Assembly (NCBI GenBank): GCA_905479325.1
Contig: CAJQLW010000041.1
Location: 1 to 48,295 of the forward strand
Length of the DNA stretch: 48,295 nucleotides
Direction: 5' to 3'
DNA from: an uncultured Flavobacteriales bacterium
GTDB taxonomy: Bacteria > Bacteroidota > Bacteroidia > Flavobacteriales_E > Vicingaceae
Position numbers and translations under genes: made by a program. Shown here piece by piece: positions 9,246 through 17,040 of this stretch. Every line of letters starts with the position of its first letter. Within the stretch, counting starts at the first letter, position 1. Under the pieces are notes generated by a model. It searched no databases, had not been told where the DNA came from, and saw nothing but the letters and a program-made list of their open reading frames with translations.

Positions 9246-9971
9246 TTAAATGAAGTCTAAACTTAATTCATTTTTAAGGCGTAGCAAAGTAGGGTTGCTC
9301 TCCAACATTCGGTTGAATTTTTCCTCGTCTGTATAGGCTTTCCGCTTCTTTAGGTCTTTTTCTACTCTAAAGGTTACTTCTATTCCTCCGTTCTTTAGCG
9401 ATTTTCTTAGGTAGTCGTGAATTTCAGTTCGCCGATCCATCAATTCTTCGGCCTGACTTCTATTGTCAACTGATAGTTCTATTTGGAAATTATCGTTTAA
9501 TGATGGAGCCCGTGTGATCATGGCGGAGTATACAATTGAACTTCCTTCAATTTCACTACCCTTAATTCGTTCGGCCAATTTTTCCCATGCGGCTGTAAAT
9601 TCAGCTTCAGAATAATCCTCCCTTGCGTCAGAAGTGTATTCCTCAGCAGCTAACTCTTCTTCGGTTTTAACAGTTTCCTTCGTTAACTCATTAATTGATA
9701 ATGAATAAGTGGTTGTTTTTTGTTGTGAAAGTTTTGCGAATTTGCTCTTGAAACCTTGCTTTTTCTCAGTTGTTTCTGTTGGAGTTGCGGCAGCTGCAAC
9801 AGGTTCAATTTTGACTGGTTGTTCAGCAGGTTTTGGGGCAGATGATTCTTGCGGTTTTACTGTTTCAGTAGCTTGAGTCGGGGCTAATTTTTCAGATTTT
9901 ACCGGCTGATTGGATGGGTTTATTGGATTTGAATTACTGGCTTGTACTTCAGCAACGGATTTAATTAGCCG
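9246..9971 (-). CDS. dnaX: DNA polymerase III tau-specific C-terminal region (-1 frame of dnaX)
   Basis: This frame is open without a stop from the A10 tract of dnaX (9972-9981) to TAA at 9246-9248, giving 241 codons after the shift. It begins RLIKSVAEVQ, runs through a low-complexity Pro/Ala/Glu/Lys linker, and ends in a basic, structured domain (ERIKGSEIEG onwards). That is what tau domains IV-V look like: a linker that binds helicase and a C-terminal domain that binds the polymerase alpha subunit. There is no plausible own start or promoter, and it is one base out of phase with the upstream frame. The fused product would be about 615 residues, similar to E. coli tau (643). It is therefore most likely made by frameshifting or slippage rather than as a separate protein. 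Confidence 0.82.
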   Translation of the reverse strand, partial: RLIKSVAEVQASNSNPINPSNQPVKSEKLAPTQATETVKPQESSAPKPAEQPVKIEPVAAAATPTETTEKKQGFKSKFAKLSQQKTTTYSLSINELTKETVKTEEELAAEEYTSDAREDYSEAEFTAAWEKLAERIKGSEIEGSSIVYSAMITRAPSLNDNFQIELSVDNRSQAEELMDRRTEIHDYLRKSLKNGGIEVTFRVEKDLKKRKAYTDEEKFNRMLESNPTLLRLKNELSLDFI

Positions 9972-11092
9972 TTTTTTTTTTCGCCTTCAGCAACCGAAGA
10001 ATTCATGATAGATGCAATTTGCATCAATGAAAGTTCAACTAACAATCGTTTGTTTTTGCTAGCTCTGTATTCGGTATCGCACGACCTGCAAATTTCAAGC
10101 GCACGAATTAAAAAGGCAACGGAGCATTTTTTAGATTGCTCGCTGTATTTTGGTTTAATGCTTTTGCCAACTTCTAATAAGTTGATGGTTTGCGGATCGA
10201 GGCAAACCAATAAATTTCTAAAGTGAGAAGCCAAACCATTGATGAACAAATGACCATCAAAGCCATTGTGCATGATCTCATTTAATAAAACAAGGATGGC
10301 AGGAATATCTCCTTTTAATAAACTATCTGTTGCCTTGAAATAATAATCGTAATCCAGAATGTTTAGGTTCTGAATGGTTGCTTCGTACGTTAAGTTATTT
10401 CCTGAAAAGCTAATTAGCTGATCAAAGATAGAAAGCGCATCTCTCAGCGCTCCATCTGCTTTTTGAGCAACCACGTGTAAGGCTTCTTCTTCTGCTTTTA
10501 TTCCTTCTTTTTCTGCAATAGAAGCCAAATGCATGGCAATGTCTTCTACTTCAATTCTGCTAAAGTCAAAAATTTGACAACGAGAAAGGATGGTTGGAAT
10601 AATTTTGTGCTTTTCTGTAGTAGCTAAAATAAAAATAGCATGCGCTGGTGGTTCCTCAAGTGTTTTCAAAAATGCATTAAACGCAGCAGTGGAGAGCATG
10701 TGTACCTCATCTACTATGTACACCTTATGTGATCCAATTTGTGGAGCGAATCGAACTTGATCAATTAGGTTTCGAATATCGTCCACAGAGTTGTTTGAAG
10801 CAGCATCTAATTCGTGAATGTTTAGAGAAGCACCCTCATTAAAAGAAGTACATGAATCACATTCATTACAGGCCTCGATGTTTTCGGTTCTGTTGAAACA
10901 ATTAATGGTTTTGGCTAAAATTCTAGCACAGGTTGTTTTGCCAACACCTCGAGAACCGCAAAACAGAAAGGCTTGTGCCAAGTGTTCTGTTTTTATGGCA
11001 TTCTTTAAGGTGTTTGTAATCGACTTTTGACCAACAACAGAGTCGAAGGTGACAGGACGATACTTACGGGCCGAAACAACAAAATTTTCCAT
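9965..11092 (-). CDS. dnaX: DNA polymerase III subunit gamma (zero frame of dnaX)
   Basis: The clamp-loader ATPase of the replisome, 375 residues in the zero frame. Visible are Walker A GSRGVGKTT, a four-Cys zinc module (CNEC DSC and the upstream Cys), Walker B VYIVDEVHML, sensor 1 LATTEKHK and the arginine-finger SRC segment. The zero frame ends in KKNG-stop right after domain III, as a gamma-like short form should. The tau half lies in the -1 frame directly across the GA10C tract. Divergent from the ribosomal operon rpsF-rpsR-rplI, with 143 bases between start codons. Confidence 0.94.
   Translation of the reverse strand: MENFVVSARKYRPVTFDSVVGQKSITNTLKNAIKTEHLAQAFLFCGSRGVGKTTCARILAKTINCFNRTENIEACNECDSCTSFNEGASLNIHELDAASNNSVDDIRNLIDQVRFAPQIGSHKVYIVDEVHMLSTAAFNAFLKTLEEPPAHAIFILATTEKHKIIPTILSRCQIFDFSRIEVEDIAMHLASIAEKEGIKAEEEALHVVAQKADGALRDALSIFDQLISFSGNNLTYEATIQNLNILDYDYYFKATDSLLKGDIPAILVLLNEIMHNGFDGHLFINGLASHFRNLLVCLDPQTINLLEVGKSIKPKYSEQSKKCSVAFLIRALEICRSCDTEYRASKNKRLLVELSLMQIASIMNSSVAEGEKKNG
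9972..9981 (-). other. dnaX: dnaX slippage / -1 frameshift site (A10)
   Basis: On the coding strand the site is GAA AAA AAA AAC GGC TAA (zero frame). The ten A's contain the classical tandem-slip heptamers A AAA AAA and A AAA AAC, and a run this long also permits RNA-polymerase slippage. Slipping by -1, or adding one A to the transcript, moves reading to CGG CTA ATT and into the open tau frame; without slippage a stop follows two codons after the run. E. coli dnaX uses ribosomal -1 shifting and Thermus dnaX uses transcriptional slippage at an A9 run. A homopolymer sequencing error would look the same and cannot be excluded here. Confidence 0.75.
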
Positions 11093-11185
11093 ATCTCTTT
11101 AGGATTTCAAAGTTACATTATAACTTGTTATTCTTGCAATAGAATTTCTCTATTGTTGAAAAGTCGTAATTAATTGAAAAATTCT

Positions 11186-11193
11186 TATTTTTG
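11186..11193 (+). promoter_or_regulatory. rpsF operon -7 box
   Basis: TATTTTTG followed by GCC is an exact Bacteroidota -7 box, 43 bases before the rpsF start. A short inverted repeat CCCC-AATTTT-GGGG (11197-11210), preceded by CCG, follows in the leader. Because S6:S18 leader RNAs in other bacteria carry a CCG at a hairpin, it may be an autoregulatory site, but this match is weak. Confidence 0.5.
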
Positions 11194-11235
11194 CCGCCCC
11201 AATTTTGGGGAGAATAACACATAAACACTTATACA

Positions 11236-11589
11236 ATGAGTAATCATTATGAGACTGTTTTCATTTTAACACCCGTTTTGTCTGCAGATCAGGCGAAGGA
11301 AACAGTTGCTAACTACAAGAAAATGCTCCAAGATGCCGGAGCAAAAATTCACAATGAAGAGCATTGGGGAATGAAAAAATTGGCATATCCAATTCAGAAA
11401 AAGTCAACTGGTTTTTACCAACTTTTTCAATACGAAGTGGAAGGTGAATTCATCGCAAAGATGGAATTGGCTTTCAAACGTGATGAGAAAATCATGCGTT
11501 TCTTAACTGTAAAGCTTGATAAGCATGCAGTAGAATATGCAAAAGTTCGTATCGAAAAGGTTAAATCTTTTGCGAAAGCAGAGAAATAA
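11236..11589 (+). CDS. rpsF: 30S ribosomal protein S6
   Basis: A 117-residue S6, which binds the central domain of 16S rRNA as a heterodimer with S18. The N-terminus [14 protein letters not shown], the internal [17 protein letters not shown] and the segment [13 protein letters not shown] are standard S6 features. It opens the rpsF-rpsR-rplI operon. As in other Bacteroidota no ssb gene lies between S6 and S18. Start ATG is preceded by an A-rich, non-Shine-Dalgarno leader. Confidence 0.97.
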   Translation: MSNHYETVFILTPVLSADQAKETVANYKKMLQDAGAKIHNEEHWGMKKLAYPIQKKSTGFYQLFQYEVEGEFIAKMELAFKRDEKIMRFLTVKLDKHAVEYAKVRIEKVKSFAKAEK

Positions 11590-11610
11590 GAATAGTAAAA
11601 TTTAAAAGAC

Positions 11611-11880
11611 ATGGCTGAAAATTCATCAGAAATTAGATACCTCAATCCTCCATCGATTGACGTTAAAAAAGAGAAATACTGTAGATTCAAGAAAAATAGA
11701 ATCAAGTACATCGATTATAAAAACCCAGACTTCTTATTACAGTTTGTAAACGAGCAAGGGAAATTATTACCAAGAAGAATCACAGGTACTTCTTTGAAAT
11801 ATCAAAGAAAAGTGGCGCAAGCTGTTAAAAGAGCTCGTCACTTAGGTTTAATGCCTTACGTAGCTGATTTGTTAAAATAA
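11611..11880 (+). CDS. rpsR: 30S ribosomal protein S18
   Basis: An 89-residue S18, the partner of S6 on the small-subunit platform. The signature [17 protein letters not shown] and the C-terminal [27 protein letters not shown] are diagnostic. It lies 21 bases after rpsF. Only one Cys remains in the N-terminal region (YCRF), so this is the zinc-free form. Confidence 0.97.
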   Translation: MAENSSEIRYLNPPSIDVKKEKYCRFKKNRIKYIDYKNPDFLLQFVNEQGKLLPRRITGTSLKYQRKVAQAVKRARHLGLMPYVADLLK

Positions 11881-11895
11881 ATAGGAGGATAGAAA

Positions 11896-12345
11896 ATGGA
11901 TATTATACTTAAAGAAGACATCGAAAACCTTGGATTTAGAGACGAATTAGTGTCAGTTAAACCTGGTTACGCAAGAAATTTCTTAATCCCACAAGGAAAG
12001 GCAATGGCTGCAACTTCATCAAACAAAAAGGTTTGGGAAGAGAATTTGCGTCAAAGAAGTCACAAAGAAGCAAAAGTTAAAGAAGAGGCTACAAAAACTG
12101 CAAAAGCGTTAGAATCTGCTAAGATTCAAGTTGGAGCAAAAGTTGGAGAAGCTGGCAAGAAGATTTTTGGTTCTGTTAACAACATCCAAATCGCTGATTC
12201 TATCAGTGAAATGGGTCACAATGTTGACAAGAAAAACATTAAGATTTTAGGTTCTCAAATTAAAGAAATTGGTACGTACCAAGCTGAGATTAGATTACAT
12301 AAAGATGTTTCTGTTACTGTTGATTTCGAAGTAATAGCAGAGTAG
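11896..12345 (+). CDS. rplI: 50S ribosomal protein L9
   Basis: A 149-residue L9, with the N-terminal rRNA-binding domain (IILKEDIENLGFRDELVSVK, PGYARNFLIPQGKA), a long connecting helix (residues about 45-75) and the C-terminal domain. It is the last gene of the operon, 15 bases after rpsR, and is followed by a clear terminator. An AGGAGG-like stretch (AGGAGGAT, 11883-11890) precedes it, a rare strong ribosome-binding site in this window. Confidence 0.97.
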   Translation: MDIILKEDIENLGFRDELVSVKPGYARNFLIPQGKAMAATSSNKKVWEENLRQRSHKEAKVKEEATKTAKALESAKIQVGAKVGEAGKKIFGSVNNIQIADSISEMGHNVDKKNIKILGSQIKEIGTYQAEIRLHKDVSVTVDFEVIAE

Positions 12346-12370
12346 ATTAGTAGATTGATTGATAGTTAAG

Positions 12371-12408
12371 ACCCAAAGTGTGCAGCAATGTTCGCTTTGG
12401 GTTTTTTT
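12371..12408 (+). terminator. Terminator of the rpsF-rpsR-rplI operon
   Basis: The inverted repeat ACCCAAAG / CTTTGGGT (12371-12378 and 12395-12402) is followed by a T7 run. Confidence 0.85.
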
Positions 12409-12412
12409 GTTT

Positions 12413-12709
12413 TTAAAAAAACACGAAAAGAATCACCCAACCAATGCATAAAAATAAAATAACACCTCCAACTACAGAAGCAGTAATGGCTTTATAAAAC
12501 TGTTTCTTTTCTGCTATTTTTTGTTTTCTCAACTTTTCTTTTACCGCCTTTATTTGATGCGGCCAAGCTTCAGTTATTGTAATTCCTTCTTTTTTTGCTG
12601 CCTCTATTAATTCGGTTTTGCGCCGGAAATAACTGCCTCTTCTCTTTAAGCTTTTGGAATTAAGTCGGTCTCTTTTCAATTGTTCGATGCCGTGAGTAGA
12701 AAAGCTCAT
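12413..12709 (-). CDS. Small membrane protein, unknown function
   Basis: A 98-residue protein. The first 70 residues are strongly basic and helical (SKSLKRRGSYFRRKTELIE, KLRKQKIAEKKQFYK). One hydrophobic segment at about residues 74-97 (ASVVGGVILFLCIGWVILFVFF) closes the protein. It is likely a tail-anchored inner-membrane protein with its basic domain in the cytoplasm. I do not recognise the family. It sits alone between the rplI terminator and the permease gene, both leftward on this side. Confidence 0.7.
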   Translation of the reverse strand: MSFSTHGIEQLKRDRLNSKSLKRRGSYFRRKTELIEAAKKEGITITEAWPHQIKAVKEKLRKQKIAEKKQFYKAITASVVGGVILFLCIGWVILFVFF

Positions 12710-12870
12710 TAGTGATAAATTAGAGTTCTTAAGTTAAGATTCATGGTTGTTTCGCTATTTGACCAGCAAAATCAAAATGCTTATTCAAAAAAAAGAAACT
12801 ATTGTATTCGTTCAAGTAAATTGGAAAGCTACTTGTAAGGTTGTTAGTAATTAATCATTAGTAATTATTA

Positions 12871-14112
12871 TTACTCGTACCGTAACGACTCAATTGGGTC
12901 GAGATTAGATGCTTTATAAGCAGGGTATATACCTGAAAGCAATCCTACAAAAAAGCAAAGTACAACACCAAGAATCATCCATGCCCAAGGAATAATAAAT
13001 CCTCCTCCCACAAAACTGCCAACAATGTTGCCGAAAATAATTCCTAGAATAATTCCTAGAAACCCGCCTAACTGACAAATTACAATAGCCTCAATTAAAA
13101 ATTGCATTCGAATGGTTGCTGCACTGGCGCCAATGGCTTTCCGAACTCCAATCTCTCTCGTTCGTTCAGTTACCGAAACAAGCATCATGTTCATCAGGCC
13201 TATTGCCGAACCCAATAAGGTAATAATGGCAATGGCAATGGCGGCAATTCTAACAAATGCCATGTTTTCTAAAAATAAGTTAGCAAAGCTATCACTCTTT
13301 GAAATTTCAAAACTGGATTCTTTTTTTACCTTGTCTTTTCGTATAATTCTGAAGGCGCCCATTGCTTCACCTATTGCAGGGTCTAGCTCGCTTTGAGTGT
13401 TTGCTTTAACACTTATTGTGAACGTTGGGTTTGCTTGTGAAAAGTACTGACGAGCGTTAATAATTGGAATAAAAGCATTCTTATCGCCACCAAAACCCAT
13501 GGAGCTTCCTTTGGACTTTAAAACACCAATTACCCTGTATTTGCCAGGGCCAATTGAAATGAGTTTGTCAATTGGATTTTCCTTGTTGGGGAATAATTTC
13601 TCTTCAATTTCCTTTCCAATAATTACCACATGAGATCCGTATCGAATATCCGATTCTGAAAAATTTCTTCCTTTTTCAATTTCGTAACCAGATGTTTCAA
13701 AGTAGTTTTCGTCTGTGCCAAAAACAAAAATATTAGGATTGGTTTTTTCTGACCGATACTTTAAAGTAGCCAAGGAGGAAGCTCTAGTGGAAACAGAAAC
13801 TATCGCAGGAAATTGATATGCATTTTTAAAGTCTATTGCTTCTTGATAACTGATGCGGGGATAATATTTTCGTTTACGCCCGCCTTTTTGAAAGCCACCA
13901 CTAAAGCCATAGTTTTTAATAGAAAAACTATTTGAGCCCATGCTGCTAAAATTGCTCGAAATTGATCCGCTTATGGCGTCAATTGATGTGAGAATACCAA
14001 CGAGCGCTACAATGCCAATTGCAATAATCATAACCGTAAGTATAGTGCGCAGTAGCTGGCCTCTCACCGACTTTAGGGCTTCTCTAATATTTTCTCTAAT
14101 CAGTTTTAACAC
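12871..14112 (-). CDS. ABC transporter permease, MacB/FtsX type
   Basis: A permease of the MacB/LolC superfamily with four membrane segments. The first follows REALKSVRGQLLRTILTV, then comes a periplasmic MacB-type core domain of about 220 residues, and three segments at the C-terminus form the FtsX domain with ERTREIGVRKAIGA. A GTG start at 14112 (VLKLIRENIREALK) matches the family N-terminus better than the TTG at 14148, giving 413 residues. No ATPase is adjacent; the nearest in this window is the LolD-like gene at 32.1-32.8 kb. It could export lipoproteins, peptides or small molecules, and which one cannot be told from this sequence. Confidence 0.9.
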   Translation of the reverse strand: MLKLIRENIREALKSVRGQLLRTILTVMIIAIGIVALVGILTSIDAISGSISSNFSSMGSNSFSIKNYGFSGGFQKGGRKRKYYPRISYQEAIDFKNAYQFPAIVSVSTRASSLATLKYRSEKTNPNIFVFGTDENYFETSGYEIEKGRNFSESDIRYGSHVVIIGKEIEEKLFPNKENPIDKLISIGPGKYRVIGVLKSKGSSMGFGGDKNAFIPIINARQYFSQANPTFTISVKANTQSELDPAIGEAMGAFRIIRKDKVKKESSFEISKSDSFANLFLENMAFVRIAAIAIAIITLLGSAIGLMNMMLVSVTERTREIGVRKAIGASAATIRMQFLIEAIVICQLGGFLGIILGIIFGNIVGSFVGGGFIIPWAWMILGVVLCFFVGLLSGIYPAYKASNLDPIESLRYE

Positions 14113-14165
14113 GCTACAATGGTAATCAAAGTCATTTAAATTTAACAAGGAATAGTGATGAATGG

Positions 14166-14195
14166 TTGAAAAAATAGCTGAAATGCGTAATTTCG
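14166..14195 (+). promoter_or_regulatory. Aconitase promoter
   Basis: TTG (14166-14168), 19 bases, then TAATTTCG (14188-14195), one mismatch from TAnnTTTG at the ideal Bacteroidota spacing, 38 bases before the aconitase start. Confidence 0.5.
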
Positions 14196-14233
14196 CTAAC
14201 CTCTAAAATTTATAACACCAAAACATAAAAACT

Positions 14234-16504
14234 ATGGCTTTCGACATTGATATGATCAAAGAGGTTTATGCAAGAATGGACGAGCGCGTGAATGCTGCTC
14301 GAAAAGTTCTCAATAAACCAATGACTTTAAGTGAAAAGATTTTATACTCGCATTTAGATGCAGGTTTACCAACCGAAGCATTTGAAAGAAGTAAATCATA
14401 CGTAGACTTTAAGCCAGATAGAGTAGCAATGCAAGATGCAACGGCACAAATGGCATTGTTACAGTTTATGCAAGCAGGTAAAAAGAAAGTAGCTGTGCCT
14501 TCAACAGCGCATGCCGATCACTTGATTTTAGCGAAGTTAGGGGCAGATAAGGATTTGCAAGATTCCATCAATAAGAACAACGAGGTTTTTAATTTCTTAA
14601 GTTCTGTTTGTAACAAGTATGGAATTGGTTTTTGGAAGCCGGGTTCTGGTATTATACATCAAGTGGTTTTAGAGAACTACGCTTTCCCAGGCGGAATGAT
14701 GATTGGAACAGATTCTCATACTGTAAATGCAGGTGGTTTAGGAATGGTTGCAATTGGTGTTGGTGGAGCCGATGCTGTTGATGTAATGGCCGATATGGCC
14801 TGGGAATTGAAATTTCCAAAGTTAATTGGTGTGAAGTTGACGGGAAAACTAAACGGATGGACTTCTGCAAAAGACATTATTTTGAAAGTTGCCGGTATTT
14901 TAACTGTGAAAGGCGGTACTGGTGCAATTGTAGAATATTTTGGAGAAGGAGCTAAGAGTTTGTCTTGTACAGGGAAAGGAACCATTTGTAACATGGGTGC
15001 TGAAATTGGAGCTACGACTTCAACTTTTGGTTACGATGATTCAATGAGAAGGTATTTAAATGCTACCGGCAGAGCTGATGTTGTTGCTTTAGCAGACGAG
15101 GTGGCTGATCACTTAACTGGTGATGATGAAGTATATGCTAACCCAGAGCAATATTTCGACGAAGTAATTGAAATTAATTTAGATGAGTTAACACCGCATT
15201 TAAATGGTCCATTTACGCCAGATTTGGCAACTCCTGTTTCAGAAATGAAGGAGAAAGCAGCGGCAAATGATTGGCCAACAGAAATTGAGTGGGCGCTGAT
15301 TGGGTCTTGTACCAATTCTTCTTACGAAGATTTAACAAGAGCAGCTTCAATTGTAGAAGATGCATTTAACAAAGGAGTTGTTCCAGTTTCTAAACTTGGA
15401 ATTAACCCGGGTTCAGAGCAAGTTCGATTTACCGCAGAGAGAGATGGTTTGTTCGATACGTTTAACAAATTTGATTCAGTTAGTATTTTTACGAATGCTT
15501 GTGGACCTTGTATTGGTCAGTGGGACAGAGAAGGAGCTGAAAAGCAAGAGAAAAATTCTATTGTGCATTCATTCAACAGAAACTTTGCGAAGAGAGCAGA
15601 TGGAAACCCTAATACTCATGCGTTTGTAACTTCACCAGAGATGGTTGCTGCAGTTGCAATTAGTGGGAAATTAGATTTTAACCCAATTACAGATACTTTA
15701 ACCAATTCAAAAGGGGAGCAAGTAAAGCTTGACGAACCAACCGGAATGGAATTGCCCGCAAAAGGTTTTGATGTAGAAGATAACGGTTTTCAAGCACCTG
15801 CTGAAGATGGAAGTTCGGTAAATATCGTAGTGAATCCAGATTCTAAGAGATTGCAACTATTAACTCCCTTTTCAGAGTGGGATGGTAAAAATGTTGAAGG
15901 TGCTAAATTGTTAATTAAGGCTTTTGGAAAGTGTACCACAGATCACATTTCAATGGCTGGTCCTTGGTTGAAATTTAGAGGTCACTTAGACAATATTTCT
16001 GATAACTGCTTAATTGGTGCTGTAAACGCATTTGGAAAAGAAACCAACAGTGTTGTAAACCAGTTGACAGGCGAGAAAAGAGCTGTTCCTGCAACGGCAA
16101 GAGCGTATAAAGCAGCAGGTATTCCTTCAATCGTTGTGGGCGATCACAACTACGGAGAAGGTTCTTCTAGAGAGCATGCTGCAATGGAGCCAAGACATTT
16201 AGGTGTTGTAGCTGTGATTGTAAAATCTTTTGCAAGAATTCACGAAACAAACTTGAAAAAGCAAGGAATGTTAGGTTTGACTTTTGCGAACGAAGCGGAT
16301 TACGATAAGATTTTAGAAGACGATACCTTTAATTTTGTTGATTTAGAAGATTTTGCTCCAGACAAGCAATTAACCTTAGAGGTTGTACATGCTGATGGTA
16401 CGAAAGATTCAATCAAGTTAAATCACACGTACAATGCGCAACAAATAGGTTGGTTTAGAGCAGGTTCTGCTTTAAATATGATCAGAAAATCATTGGAACA
16501 ATAA
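14234..16504 (+). CDS. acn: Aconitate hydratase (mitochondrial-type)
   Basis: A 756-residue aconitase of the TCA cycle, interconverting citrate and isocitrate through a [4Fe-4S] cluster. The three cluster cysteines are visible: Cys359 in IGSCTNSS, and Cys423 and Cys426 in [12 protein letters not shown]. These are almost the same positions as in mitochondrial aconitase, with which it shares its length and the [15 protein letters not shown] swivel-domain motif. This distinguishes it from the longer AcnA and AcnB of E. coli. Its own promoter lies just upstream and yqeY follows after 14 bases, so both may share a transcript. Confidence 0.96.
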   Translation: MAFDIDMIKEVYARMDERVNAARKVLNKPMTLSEKILYSHLDAGLPTEAFERSKSYVDFKPDRVAMQDATAQMALLQFMQAGKKKVAVPSTAHADHLILAKLGADKDLQDSINKNNEVFNFLSSVCNKYGIGFWKPGSGIIHQVVLENYAFPGGMMIGTDSHTVNAGGLGMVAIGVGGADAVDVMADMAWELKFPKLIGVKLTGKLNGWTSAKDIILKVAGILTVKGGTGAIVEYFGEGAKSLSCTGKGTICNMGAEIGATTSTFGYDDSMRRYLNATGRADVVALADEVADHLTGDDEVYANPEQYFDEVIEINLDELTPHLNGPFTPDLATPVSEMKEKAAANDWPTEIEWALIGSCTNSSYEDLTRAASIVEDAFNKGVVPVSKLGINPGSEQVRFTAERDGLFDTFNKFDSVSIFTNACGPCIGQWDREGAEKQEKNSIVHSFNRNFAKRADGNPNTHAFVTSPEMVAAVAISGKLDFNPITDTLTNSKGEQVKLDEPTGMELPAKGFDVEDNGFQAPAEDGSSVNIVVNPDSKRLQLLTPFSEWDGKNVEGAKLLIKAFGKCTTDHISMAGPWLKFRGHLDNISDNCLIGAVNAFGKETNSVVNQLTGEKRAVPATARAYKAAGIPSIVVGDHNYGEGSSREHAAMEPRHLGVVAVIVKSFARIHETNLKKQGMLGLTFANEADYDKILEDDTFNFVDLEDFAPDKQLTLEVVHADGTKDSIKLNHTYNAQQIGWFRAGSALNMIRKSLEQ

Positions 16505-16518
16505 TTTAAATAGAAGAA

Positions 16519-16968
16519 ATGGCATTAACAGATCAAATAAATAATGACTTGAAAGAGGCGATGAAAGCCAAAGACAAGGTGAAATTAGAGTCGTTGCGAG
16601 CCATTAAATCGGCCTTGTTAATGGCTGCCACAGAAAAAGGCGCGGCAGAATCTTCTGAAGATACTGAGTTAAAGATGTTGCAAAAGTTAGTGAAGCAAAG
16701 AAAGGATGCTGCGGCAATTTTTACAGAGCAAGGTAGAGATGATTTAGCACAACCAGAATTAGATCAAGTAGCCATTATTGAAGCCTACTTACCTGAGCAA
16801 ATGAGTGAAGCGGAGGTGAAAGCTATTGTTGATGCAATTGTTGCTGAAACCGGAGCAAGTTCTATGGTAGATATGGGTAAAGTAATGGGCATGGCCAATG
16901 GAAAATTAGCCGGAAAAGCCGATGGAAAACTGATTGCAGGCCTTGTAAAGTCTGCCTTAGCAAGTTAG
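16519..16968 (+). CDS. yqeY: GatB/YqeY domain protein
   Basis: A 149-residue stand-alone GatB/YqeY protein. It has the helical bundle with LKEAMKAKDKVKLESLRAIK and the C-terminal Gly-rich helix segment GKVMGMANGKLAGKADGK. The domain is related to the tail of the GatB subunit of tRNA-dependent amidotransferase, but the role of the free form is not settled. It follows aconitase by 14 bases and ends at a very strong hairpin. Confidence 0.93.
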   Translation: MALTDQINNDLKEAMKAKDKVKLESLRAIKSALLMAATEKGAAESSEDTELKMLQKLVKQRKDAAAIFTEQGRDDLAQPELDQVAIIEAYLPEQMSEAEVKAIVDAIVAETGASSMVDMGKVMGMANGKLAGKADGKLIAGLVKSALAS

Positions 16969-16996
16969 GTTTAGGTATATTTGTATATCTTAATTT

Positions 16997-17040
16997 AAAA
17001 CGCTTAATTTTAGTTCTTTGTAACTAAAGTTAAGCGTTTT
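16997..17040 (+). terminator. Long hairpin after yqeY, overlapping the comEC start
   Basis: Two 19-base arms (16997-17015 and 17022-17040) pair throughout with one G-U and a 6-base loop CTTTGT. The right arm ends in TTTT. It should act as an intrinsic terminator for acn-yqeY. The probable TTG start codon of comEC (17039-17041) lies in the last bases of the right arm. Confidence 0.8.

Noticed and set aside
9246-9578. A separate small gene downstream of dnaX
   Set aside because: It only starts at TTG inside a longer open frame that is continuous with the dnaX slip site and looks like tau.
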